From NCBI GenBank assembly GCA_016800925.1, contig JABCPU010000036.1, forward strand, positions 239,320 to 303,319: a DNA stretch of 64,000 nt, read 5' to 3'. Made by a program: the position numbers and the translations under genes. Below the pieces are notes generated by a model. It saw nothing but the letters and a program-made list of their open reading frames with translations, was not told where the DNA came from and ran no database searches. Position 1 is the first letter of the stretch. The number at the start of each line of letters is the position of its first letter. The stretch is from Suillus spraguei. Lineage: Eukaryota > Basidiomycota > Agaricomycetes > Boletales > Suillaceae. Positions 38,498 to 49,100 of the stretch are shown piece by piece.

Positions 38498-38501
38498 TAT
38501 G

Positions 38502-39742
38502 TGGAGCCTCGGCTGTGTCGGAAGCAATTGAGCGTCACCGATCCGCGTTGTCTTCAACTCGAGTAAGTGATTCACAAATCACTCCAAGCTTCTGTCATTA
38601 TCTGCTTCTCCTAGAACCTCTCTTGATAAAACGTGGTGCTGATATACGCCTCCAGGAGCACTTAGTCGAAGTTGAACACTACTGCACGCCTGCAATCCAC
38701 ACCTCGTTCTGAGTTCATTTATTCAACTTCCCCAGCATCGCCACAGTTCGATCTTGCTATGGTCTTGAATAACGACTGTTTATTTGTGGGTTTATCAGTG
38801 CACACAGGTTACCTCACTGTAGCTTGTCAAGTACTCAGATGGGGATGCTTTCTATCTCCGGCACGGAAAATAGACGACTGCTTTCATTACAATTCATAAT
38901 TTGCAGTTACGCTTTGATGTAGACATCTCAGTGCCTTCCCTTACATACGACTTATACTAATCCTAATCTCTTGAGCATACGTTCCTTCAAGTATATAGTC
39001 ACGCCGCCACATCCGTGGCATGCAGGCCTGAGGCCTTGAGGACCCGCTACCTGTTCTTTTATTTGGCTCACTATCAATTAGCATACTGTGTAAATAGTGC
39101 TTGTGGAGTAGCTCCTATCGTTGTGCCCTCGATAACGTAAGCGATGGGTCAAGTTTCGTTACTTAATTCGGCCTTCTTGTTGTTCTTCATCGTCCTCCTC
39201 TGAGTCTTCTAATGTTTCATTCACTCGGACTACGAATGATATCCTTGTAACTCGCTCTGTGGAATGAAAATAGACAGCACCAATGCCTTTGACGATGCCA
39301 CAGCATCGAGGTAGAGCTCTCGTCAGAAGGGTCTACATGATGGTCCCCTACTTCCCAGTTCATAAGGCCTGACCACCGAGCCACTCATTCCCACATCGAG
39401 AAGGTAACCATAAATTACCTTACAAGGCAAAAAATAAAAAGTGTCGAGACGCAATCGAACCCTCTTCCAACTCTTTTACCTTCCCTGCTAACCGAGTGGC
39501 TCGTCCCTTATGCTCAGACCATCGCACATGATTGCTTCGCGCTTTTTGCCTTTAATGGCAAAAAATGCGCGCCGCAGAAAAGCAATCGTATTCGATGTCC
39601 ATAGCACGCCTGGTACTTTAAAAGAAGCGCGCAAGATGCATGGATTTGCCACAACGCACTCACTATTCATTCACTTCAAGGATTTAATTCCACTCTGCAG
39701 ATCAATCATAACCCCTTCTGTTCTATAAAACACTATCACAAC
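38502..39742. other. intergenic region
   Basis: Between the transposon and the C2H2 gene I see only short frames without family resemblance. A minus-strand tRNA-like B-box (GGTTCGATTGC at 39461-39451) followed by a T-run occurs, but no cloverleaf forms. CTATAAAAC at 39722-39731 is a probable TATA box for the C2H2 gene. Confidence 0.4.
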
Positions 39743-40762
39743 ATGCCTGCTGCAGGACGTAACGTACGCTTTTAGCCCACCTCACATCCCACGCCTTGTA
39801 CTGATGACACTTTGTCTACAGATACCTGTTGGTTGCCCTATCTGTCAGAAGGTTTTAAGCCGCAAGGCAGATCTTCCTCGACATATGCGTACACACGATG
39901 AACATAAGGAGGCTTTGTATGTACTCGTACCTTATTACTATCCCGGATGGTTCCTGATCTGTTCGCTATCTTGATCAGTATGCACGCATGCCCATTCCCT
40001 AACTGCAATTACAAGACCCTGCAGAAGTCCAATCTGCAGACGCACATCAGGACACACACCCGTGAGCGCTCGAAGGCGTGCCCTCATTCTGGGTGCGCGT
40101 TTGCCACCACCGATCCAGGTAGCCTGACGCGTCACCGCAAGCAACTACACGGCTACGAGCCTAAAGCGCATCGCAGCCCAGGTGGCAAAGTTGCACGAAG
40201 GTTCGCCACCGCGCCTTACCCCTCTACTCGGGTTATGAAGCCAGAAATAGAGATTCCCGCATCGTCGGATCTTAATGACCTAAATTTTCTCGAGCTCGTA
40301 GGCCTCATTCCTTGCGATGCGATTGCACCTGCTGAGGCCAGTGACTCCGGTATCCCCCAATTCTCTGGCGAGCTCACTGAACTTCCCTGGGAACGATCCT
40401 TTTCTGATTCCCCTGTCAAGAGTTTTACCTCCGTGTACGAACAGCCCTCTCAGCTCCCCCTTCCCCCTTCCAACCACTTCCAACCTCCAACTGTTCCCGT
40501 CGATCTTTCCATTTCCCACATGCCGCAGTTCGACCCGGAGCTATTTTTTGATGCCAACTATCAGTATCCCATCTCCGATGTCGAATTCCAATCCCAGCCT
40601 GTCACCGGAAATGATCTGAACAATTCCCTACCAGCTGGACTGGAGGAGTTTTTGCGGGAATATGGTTCGGGGCACTTTGAAGGCGGTTATGGGTACCAAG
40701 ACAATGCGACGTATTCGATGGCCCAGCCCTCGTTCACAAACGAATACACTAATGTCTATTGA
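39743..40762 (+). CDS. C2H2 zinc-finger transcription factor (three fingers)
   Basis: ATG 39743 (MPAAGRN) is followed by a 60-nt intron, then IPVGCPICQKVLSRKADLPR-HMRTH (finger 1). A second intron (about 39918-39979) leads to CPFPNCNYKTLQKSNLQTH-IRTH (finger 2) and CPHSGCAFATTDPGSLTRHR-KQLH (finger 3), the last two with the CxxxxC spacing common in fungal factors. Linkers contain THTRERSK-like sequence. The remaining 200 residues are Pro/Ser/acidic and Phe/Tyr-rich, compatible with an activation region; the stop is TGA at 40760-40762. Targets cannot be read from the sequence. A TATA-like box lies about 15-20 nt upstream of the ATG. Confidence 0.85.
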
Positions 40763-41072
40763 AATCTTCGCACCATTATCTTTCATCTCCTTCTCACATC
40801 ACCTGTAAATCATCATTGGCATCACAATTTCATTTGGAAACTCGGCATTATCATTATCGTTCACTTATACCACACTACTTGCATCTGTTGTACATACCTT
40901 CATTCGCACTTTTAGCGATCTTCAACTTGTAAACTACATTATTTATATTAGTAAATGAATCTCATGACTATGGATTGATCCCCGGGGTGTGCTAAACTTC
41001 CATGTATTCACGCGGCATCGGGTGGCAATCGAACTCCGACACATCCTCTTGTCACTACACAATATTGCGAGC
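40763..41072. other. intergenic region
   Basis: This stretch runs between the C2H2 gene and the RsfS gene, both rightward. It is AT-rich with no gene or repeat seen. Confidence 0.4.
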
Positions 41073-41808
41073 ATGCAAACTCTTCGGTGCATTCATCGTG
41101 CAGTTGCAGGCCTAGGTCCATCGCGTCTTGGATTTACTTCCAGGAACATCACCGGAGCAACACCTCCTCCCACGCCATGGTTTATTGATACTGAAGGTCC
41201 AGTCCAATCAATAACTAGGCATACTCCTCCTCACCTTGCTCCAAAAACTCACGAGCTTCCTGAAAACGTCTCTGTCGGGATAAAGCAACTATTTTTACAA
41301 CTCAGCAAATCTCCTTTGCTAGAGCCATCAACTTTGAGTGTCGAACGACCTGTCGCCGCTCTCCCTGGTCCTCCATTAGCTCGAACATTACCCAAGGGCC
41401 GCCGGAAACGCGGGCGCACATACTCTGGTGAAGGTCTTGCTGATGAGCCTGGAGGTATATGGGACTGGGTAGTCACTGCTCAAGTGCGTACCCTATTGGC
41501 AACCTCTATCTTTCTTGCTAATTGCTGTTTCGCAAGGTGAAAGAAGGCACCGAAAACCGAGGATCGATAGAAGCCGTCGTACGTCAAGTGCGAAAGACTG
41601 TATGTCTGCTCAGTCCCTTTTGACCTCACAGCAACTGAAAATTATTGTTCAGTTGTTGTCCATGGACCCACCGCTGCCCCTTCCACCCAATTCTAAGAAG
41701 AGAATGGTCAATGGGTGGGCTATGATTGATGCGGGCAAATTTGCAGTACATATACTGAGCCGTGATGCACGGCGGAAATATTTTGAAAGATCGGCTGCCG
41801 CGTGGTAG
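41073..41808 (+). CDS. RsfS/ATP25-N-like mitochondrial ribosome silencing factor domain protein
   Basis: ATG 41073 starts MQTLRCIHRAVAGLGPSRLG, a basic mitochondrial presequence. Exon 1 continues through a Pro-rich region and KGRRKRGRTYSGEG to GIWDWVVTAQ. Introns with GTGCGT and GTATGT donors join VKEGTENRGSIEAVVRQVRKT and then LLSMDPPLPLPPNSKKRM, NGWAMIDAGKFAVHILSRDA, ending RRKYFERSAAAW-stop at 41808. The (x)NGWAMIDAGKFAVHIL stretch is the hallmark strand of the RsfS/DUF143 fold, which in bacteria and mitochondria binds ribosomal protein L14 and limits subunit joining. In fungi this domain is also the N-terminal part of ATP25, but the long ATP25 C-terminal half is absent. Confidence 0.82.
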
Positions 41809-43798
41809 TTTAGCAACACGCTAACCATTATTCAATCTATCCATCTATGTTACAGAGTTTCAATGCATACCGCAACGACTTGGTTAATTAATCGCTTTTC
41901 CACTGCATCACTAGGTCCTTCCTCTCAATCCAATATCGCTTCTTCAAGCCTATGCAAGACACCCGGGACTCGGAGCCGAGTCTTTGTTAGCTCCAACAGT
42001 TATTCTTTCGCTAACGCCACGCCTCTTGCCTCCCGACACTGCGCTCACTCCTCCGTAAATATATATGTACGTTCTGAGTCGCTTCCAATGCCGAAGCTCG
42101 TTCGACAAAACTGATATCCCTTCGTGTAGTCCTTATTCAACCACCCACAAAAAATCCAGTTTATTGTCCTTTGGGGTCGTAGACCATATGTTTAGTCGAG
42201 CGGCTTACTCCCGCTTCACTATCGTAAACCACCCACTGTTCACACCACTCGACGGTACAAACACGCCCTCAGCCCGTCGCTATCATACTCTGGCCTCCGC
42301 TCATTCATCCCTTCGACATCAACCATGCGAACGCTTGAATGCCGCCTATGAATGGCCGTCGACCTTTATCAACATATTTATTATCACATACACACTGCAT
42401 GTTGAATCCTCCTTATTTCTCAGACCCTCGCAGCCTACGTTGCTACTGGCACCTAAAGGTAGTCAGCTTTAACTACGTCAGCACCACATCCCTCTTCCAG
42501 GGGCCCCGAGTGGCTAGTACCCGAGGCTAGATCTGCCCTTTGAGGCTGCAAGGCTGCTCGCCCACCCTCGCAGCTCACCTCGGCTCTCTCTTGCACAACT
42601 TGGGGCCGCTATTGAGGCTTCCGCCCCAAAACTATTTGCTTCAATAAAGCAATCATTTCCTTTTGTTCTCGCCACCATTACTAAGACTGCTGCACGACAG
42701 CAAACACAAAATCGTTACTTGTGGGTCTAATCCTACGCAAACTACCACTGTCGGATGACAGTTACCGATTGATAAGGAAGGGATGATTGTCTTCCGAAGT
42801 TCCTTCTATCGAAGTCTGACTACGAGTGACTATTTGCATAAATACTTATACTGCTTTGAGTCCGGAAATCGGTATGTCCGTAATCATAGTTTTCATCTTA
42901 TTCAAAAAACATGTACAACTGATGCGTAAAATCAGTGAGTCATTTAGAAGATCAAGCAGATTCAAGTTCAGTAGCTTCTTCCTCTTCAAACAGCTTGATA
43001 TTCATACCCTGCAGAAACCCAGCCAGAATGAGGTCCAAAAAATTCTTCCTGTGCTTCCCCAACCACGCAAGACAGCCTACCCAGGCCACGGACGCCCATA
43101 TCCACCCATTCGGATCAGCGGGTAACTGAGCTCCCACAAGTCTCGATTGATGATTATGCGCTCGAGAACCCTTCCTCGATCGCTGAAAACTAGTACTAGT
43201 AGTCGTTGCTGTTGTTTCAAAAGAAGCACTGTGCTACGTGATGCTACGAGTCACTTCGGTCGGCAGTGAGTTTCCTGATGCCTCTAATAAACTTCCACTT
43301 GCCGTCACATGTTATCACCTATTGTTACAGTCGTTACGTGGGAGCCACAGGTGTTCGCACCCTGATCAAATTCTCGTTTCCGCAATGAACCTGGCAAAAG
43401 ACGCATCGTCAATGCTACGTCATTAATGTGACGTAACGGGCGAAGACTTTACGTGTCATTTGCGTCTGACTCCCAGTCGGGTGGACGTTGCAACCGCTCT
43501 CCTCAGTGCTCAGTAACGCTTGCTACACTAGCCTGGGCAGTGTATTCATGATGGGTGGTATCTCTATGAAAATGAACGTGAGATGAGTCAATGAATGTTT
43601 GAACCATTGGTACCAGGCGAATGATTGTATTGCCACCTGCCAGAATCAAAAGCAAACCGCTTTTATCGAGAGGTGGAATTACCTCATCATTGCTTTTTCG
43701 AGGGTTCAATATAGTACGTGCCACAGTCATCGCGTTTACTGGCACATAACTTAAAGTATATAATAGGCTGCTGAGCATGATATTGCTTCCAAAAAGCC
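41809..43798. other. 2-kb stretch without a convincing gene
   Basis: Frames at 41863-42114 (MHTATTWLINRFSTASLG, presequence-like) and 42065-42472 on the plus strand have no recognised domain. On the minus strand 43188-42952 reads as a possible terminal exon of a small membrane protein (NGWIWASVAWVGCLAWLGKH, FLQGMNIKLFEEEE), but I could not join an upstream exon or an ATG. A near-perfect inverted pair of CRE-like half sites sits at 43416-43435. Confidence 0.3.
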
Positions 43799-44612
43799 AT
43801 GTTTCTCACTGCATTCCCATCTACACTTCTCCTGGGCCCTGACTTTGTCAATCGCGGGATCGCCCATTGAAGTTCGCAATTTCCCCGTCAGTATTTCCCT
43901 TAGTGTTGGGAGATTGAACTTCTCCGATGGCACTATTGGTCTCGTGCAACACGATAAAGCTCGTGTGGCGGCCTTCAGGGACTACAATACGCATGGCCGA
44001 CGTGCTGAAGGCATTCCTATGACATTCGTCTCTTGGTGTAAATACGTTATAGCACTTGACGTTGGCAGCCCCCCGACAACCTGTTAGTTTAACACTGAGA
44101 AAACATACGGCTGCTAATATACTATTGAAGATAACTTGCTTGTCGACACCGCTAGCGCGGTCACATGGATTGGCGCCCGTACTCCATGCGACGAAACCGG
44201 GTTCAACACCGGGCAGGGTGTAGGGGAAACCTATGATAACTTCCTCCTCACCTTGCATACATTGAATGGTTCACACCATTCCCATCTGTTCCTGACCGAA
44301 ACAGCGGTCTTTATAAACTGTCAAGATCTATGCATGGTAGTGACAGAGTGGCTAGTATTATGCTGGTGGGTGATATTGTGTGTAGTGTCCACCTTCTACC
44401 AAAGTTTGGTGACACGGCCCTACGAGAATGGATGAGCGAGACCATTTTTTCAAAATTACTTGAATTTAGCCCGGGAGGTTTTTCCTGATGAACTTTAATA
44501 CTGGCTACACATTTATGCAGCGCTTCTAGTACACTGTGTTAGATCGCGATAACTGCAGGGTCGGTTTTGCCACAACCCTGTTCACTTATGCCACCACCAC
44601 GAATTGCCAAAT
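43799..44612 (+). pseudogene. decayed aspartic protease (A1 family), upstream tandem copy
   Basis: The start region parallels the downstream copy at 45241 (same ATG context, shared signal-peptide-like start, GSPIEVRNF against GSPVEVRNS, VQHDKARVAAFRDY against VQQDEARLAAFKDY). An extra G in the leader (about 43830) shifts the frame. Across the intron the first catalytic loop reads VDTASA where aspartic proteases need DTG. The middle of the protein, including the second catalytic Asp, is missing: after about 44330 the sequence jumps to remnants of the C-terminal FLQRF..VGFATTL strand (about 44505-44612). It is clearly non-functional and arose by tandem duplication. Confidence 0.75.
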
Positions 44613-45240
44613 ATACAGGGGATCGTTTTTCCGACGGGCAAAGTAGCATACGGATTTGTACGGGTGGTTGAATCGTAACGTAGGCAAAGTCATCGACGTT
44701 GCATTCGCATCTCAACAACTTCAATTCGGACCATCCATGGGGGACCCGCAATTCACAGCTTTCGTAGACCGTATAGTCTTATTTCAGTTCGGACAGCTTC
44801 GTTGTTCTTTCTCCTTTTTGTGTGACCAAACCCTATCTGGATGAAGCTGTCTGCGACAGTCAGGATGCATACCTTTTACAGCTATTTTCACATCAATAGA
44901 CGGAAAAAATCATTTAGGAGAGACACCAACCAGGGTCTCGTTTGATGATCGTGCGCCTCAAAAACTACTGCACCGTGCAACTGGTATTACAGGGTCATTC
45001 AAGTTGGTGCTCACCGTCACATTACCCATGCTGTCACACGTGGCGTCTCCGTGTGTCCTAACTAAGAATTTGTGTCTAGCCACATTTTATTGGCAAGTCA
45101 GATCCTTGCACTCATCATCATCATGGATTGCAACTATCTCGTCATCACTTTAGACTGACGTGGCTAAGGTTTCCAAACATCGCCGTCGCGTTCGCTAGCT
45201 ATAATGGGCCACCGAGTATGATATGATTTTCCAGTAAGCC
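44613..45240. other. spacer between the two protease copies
   Basis: I see no gene or RNA. A TATA-like stretch (ctataatggg) occurs about 40 nt before the second protease start. Confidence 0.35.
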
Positions 45241-46698
45241 ATGTTCTCCACTGCATCATTGTTGACACTCCTGGCTTTGTCAATCACGGGATCGCCCGTT
45301 GAAGTTCGCAATTCCCGCATCACCCTCCCTATAACCAGGAGGCTGAAATTCTCCAATGGTACTAACCTCGTGCAACAGGATGAAGCTCGCTTGGCAGCCT
45401 TTAAGGACTACAGCCCGAATGGAAAACGTGCTCATGTTCCTTTGGCAAATGATTATCGAAACTACATTGTATCAGTTGGCATTGGCGATCCCCCCACAAT
45501 CTGTAAGTTGAACACTTAAAAAACATGCAACTGCTAATGTATTATTGAAGACAACTTGATCGTCGACACCGGTAGTGCAAACACATGGGTTGGCGCCAGC
45601 ACTCGGTACACGCCAACCAGAACCAGCTTCAATACTAGACAGCCTGTCGGGCAAACCTACGGTTCTGCCTCCTTCACTGGTACTATGACATACAACAATA
45701 TCATAAGTTGAAAATGCTCACGATCTTTATAGGAATGCTATGGACTGATACCATCACTTTCGCTGATGGGCTTGCCTTGACCAGGATGCCAATCGGTGTC
45801 GCTTCTACTTCGTGGGGCGTCACTGATGTTGATGGTATCCTTGGCATCGGGCCTGCAATCACGACACTCGGCACCCTACGAAATTCACCGGAAGAAACGA
45901 TTCAGACTGTCACTGACTTACTGTATAGCCGAGGCATCATTTCTCATCCCCTTGTTGGCATTTTTTCCCACCTTCCACTACGGATACAGACGACGATGGA
46001 GAGCTCAGCTTTGGTGAAACTGACCCTGCCATGTACATCCGCAACATTGCGTACACGTAAGCTACCTCAGTCCCTTATCACTTCAGACTGATAGTAATCG
46101 TTTTGTTTCAGTCCTACCACCGCCACCGGCCCCTCAGCGAGGTATTGGGGTATCTACCAAAGCATCACTTACGGCTCCAAGGAGATCTTAAGGTTCACCG
46201 CTGGTATCGTCGATTGTGGCTCCACCTTTCTTTGGATTGCCTCTGGTGTGTATTTAGAGTCAGCAAGTAATAATAGCCTAATCAGCCGATAGATGCCTAT
46301 GATAGTTACCAGACTGCAACCGGCGCTGATTGGGATCCGGCGACTAGTCTTCTCACTATTACCCTTGACCAGTATAACGCCCTACAGAACTTGGACTTCC
46401 ACATTGGTCACGTACGTCAATTCTGTCAGCCCTCACACCCCTTGTTCACCATTTTGCACAGAACACCTACAGTTTCACCCGTAACGCGCAAATCTGGCCT
46501 CGTTCCCTCAACTACAAGATTTATGGTGATGACGGTGCTATATATCTGGTCGTTAAACGCATTGGAAAACACAGTGGCTCAGGGCTTGACTTTATAAATG
46601 GCTACGTATTCCTCCAGCGCTTCTACCTTGTGCTCGATACCAGCAGATCCCTCGTCGGTTTTGCGACAACTCTGTTAACTGATGCCACCACCAACTAA
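45241..46698 (+). pseudogene. aspartic protease (A1, polyporopepsin-like), nearly intact but frameshifted
   Basis: ATG 45241 gives a signal-like MFSTASLLTLLALSITGSP, then a short propeptide and the first active-site loop NLIVDTGSANTWVGA. GT-AG introns join TYGSASFTG to MLWTDTITF, VDGILGIGPA, then after the frame change DDDGELSFGETDPAMY, SRYWGIYQSITYGSKEIL, the second loop AGIVDCGSTFLWIAS (D-C-G rather than D-[TS]-G), DFHIGH to NTYSFTRNAQIWPRSLNYKI, and FLQRFYLVLDTSRSLVGFAT, ending TTN-stop at 46698. Between VGIF and the DDDGEL block the frame slips by one base at a six-T run (45961-45966). This is either a real inactivating deletion or an assembly error; all other joins keep frame. The family consists of secreted acid proteases. 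Confidence 0.75.
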
Positions 46699-47653
46699 TA
46701 TGGAATCGCGCAAGTGGCTGAAGGATACATCCGCTGGCAGTTTTGTGTACACCATAGATTGCATATTTATTGTTACAAGGACACCCCTTCGGTCGACTCC
46801 ATGTGAACACGATGATATGTACTATGCATTGATTCTTATAATAGTAATTCAGGAAATACAACGTTTGCACTGTCCTGTGTCTCTTCACGTTCTCACTCTC
46901 GACAAAGCTGTGTACAATTGACTGTGACAAAAAAGATCCGTTCGAAGGTCGAGTACAGTGCGCGCCAGCATTAACCCCTTGACACCCATTAAATGTGGTT
47001 GCATATGCAGGTCGCAAAGAAAACTGTCTCCGATTTACCGTCCACAATGAACGACTTGGATGGAACGTAAAGTTATGTGGGGAATGTTGAATAGTCAAAC
47101 ATTACATGGACCTCGGACATTACCTGTAAAGCATGGACATACTTACAGCCGCTCTTTACTCTACCTACCTCAGTGACTTGCTAGTCTACTGAGGTGAGCA
47201 TACACTACTTACACATTCATTACTTAGTACTGACTACTACTGCAGCTTACCTATTGCTGCAGGTATATAATATAGTGACTCTTGACTTTCACGTGTTGAC
47301 TTCTATCTTTTACCTTTTAGACTTCGCATTACCTTCTTGGCACTATCTTGTGCTATCAGCTTCGACACCATATGCAATGCATCTTCCTGCTTATTGACCA
47401 CGCATACTCTTCCGCTCGTCCATTCACCAGTATAATTACCTAAGCTCTTGGTCTCTACTATTTAGTTTGCGTCGTCTCAACACATACCTCAGTTTGTTCT
47501 TGAACTTACTGAGGTATGTTCTATCTCTCACTCGCTGCTCTATCTCATACTGATGTAAACCTAGCGTGTGCTCCCGCTAGGTAGCTACCTTCAATATAGT
47601 TTGTTCTTGAACTTACTGAGCATGCACTCCCACTAGTTACTCTAGTGTGATTA
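46699..47653. other. upstream flank and probable 5' LTR of a copia-type element
   Basis: The right part (from about 47140) precedes a retroelement primer-binding site and contains a TATA-like gtatataatata (47263-47272) and twice the phrase TTGTTCTTGAACTTACTGAG (about 47492 and 47602), all as expected of an LTR. I could not fix the LTR's left end. To the left, 46699-47140 shows no gene. Confidence 0.4.
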
Positions 47654-47670
47654 GGTTATGAGCCCTGAGC
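47654..47670 (+). other. retrotransposon primer-binding site complementary to tRNA-iMet anticodon arm
   Basis: GGTTATGAGCCCTGAGC is the complement of the anticodon stem-loop of initiator methionine tRNA (CAGGGCTCATAACC core, with CAT anticodon). Use of an internal half-tRNA-iMet primer is known for copia-class elements. The site sits about 60 nt before the gag start. Confidence 0.65.
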
Positions 47671-47729
47671 TCTAAACGAGCTCTGATCAATACGCATGCA
47701 GACAACTCACATCAACTCAATTATCCATT

Positions 47730-49100
47730 ATGGGTAAATATGATCACATTACAGAACTGTCTGGGGCAGATGTCTACCCTAGCTGGTGCAGAGCCATAGA
47801 ACTAGCTCTCGCCAGAGAGGGCCTATGGAACCATTGTAGCAATGGTACCAACCCTAACAATGTCGCTGAATTTACCATCACAATGCCCACAGCAGCCACA
47901 GTAGGACAACCAACTCTTGCCGAACTCACTGCCATCAAAGAATGGGTAAAAGAAGACGCCAAAGCCAAGGCTCTCATTGGCAGGCATCTCTCCCCCATCA
48001 TTCAAAATATGCTCAGCAAGAAGCTAACAGGCTGTCAATGGGGGACCTTACTCAAATGCTTTGGTCGTCTCGATGTCACTTCACAGTTCAAACTTCGCAA
48101 TCAGCTCTTCTCAGAATGACTTAAAGACGCAGAAGATGTGTCTAGATACATCAGTGTCTTTGAGAACAGCCATTGAAGATTTGCCAAAATGGGCATCACA
48201 TTCTCCAACTCAGAGGCAGTCTGTGTGCTCTTGCATGGGCTTCCTGAGACCCCACAATGGGTTGTCTTCTGGAGCCTCACACTTGGACTCTACAAACTGC
48301 CAGCATCAACTACTTCCTCTATGACTGCACCTGCTCCCTCCGTTTCCTTCGAAGACGTTGCAGCTGCATTCACTGAAGAGGCTAACAGGCAGCATGGCCA
48401 TCAGAAAATGGCTCAACCAGGCTCTGAATACGCCAATGCTGTCAGCTCTTCTACCTCCTCTGAACAAAGAGTCAACCCCTCCAACAGCATGCGACAAGCA
48501 GAACCCTAGAGGAGTACCTTGCAACAACCCTGTATGCACAGGTCTTCCCTGCTCACTCATGCACAATCAGGAACACTGAATGCAAGCCGGTGGGGGAATG
48601 GAAGGAAAAGCACCTTGGAGTCAGCAACGTGGAGGTAAAAAGAGGGATGTAGCTGCAGTCACTACAGAAAGCAAGACCACCACTCCTACCACGACATCCA
48701 GCTCAACCAGCATCACACCAGACTCCAGCTTGACTAGCACCCCACCAGGTTATACAGAGACATCGGCCCTCGCCATGAGCAGTCACAGCCGAGACTGGTC
48801 TTGCACACTCATCGAGGATGTTGAGATTGATCCCAGTTGCATGCCGATGGATGAGGACCTCACTTGCATCTCCAGTCAGGCTCTCTCTACCATCTTGGAC
48901 TCTGGTGTGACATCAACTCTCATCACCAGTTGAGAGTTCTTCTGGACGTTCAATGTGAACACCAACGTCTCTGTGAAAACCGTGAACCACGGAATGTTGC
49001 AAACTTCAGGCAGAGGCGACTGTGTAGCAGATCTGACCATTGGGAACCGCATGCAATGCATCAAATTGACCAATTGTCCACCCATCAACCTCATGTCAGT
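47730..49100 (+). pseudogene. Ty1/copia-type gag and protease remnant
   Basis: ATG 47730 opens a gag-like frame (MGKYDHITELSGADVYPSWC, then WVKEDAKAKALIGRHLSP, FGRLDVTSQFKLRNQLFSE) that continues in similar style past stops through SRYISVFENSH, a Ser/Pro-rich region, a Cys/His-containing patch (CNNPVCTGLPCSLMHNQEH) and an aspartic protease-like LSTILDSGVTSTLI with the DSG motif. All four interruptions are TGA. After about 49100 no integrase or reverse transcriptase follows, so the element is truncated. It is a relic of an LTR retrotransposon polyprotein. Confidence 0.65.

Noticed and set aside
41863..42530. Presequence-like plus-strand frames after the RsfS gene
   Set aside because: They are Ser/His-rich with overlapping frames, no recognisable domain and no clear splice joins.
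42952..43188. Minus-strand frame with a Trp-rich membrane-like segment
   Set aside because: It looks like a real terminal exon, but every upstream join tried meets a stop and there is no ATG, so it was not called as a gene.
43503..43778. 91-codon minus-strand ATG frame next to the protease pseudogene
   Set aside because: It covers the TATA-like region and leader of the plus-strand protease copy, has no family resemblance, and no partner exon could be joined.
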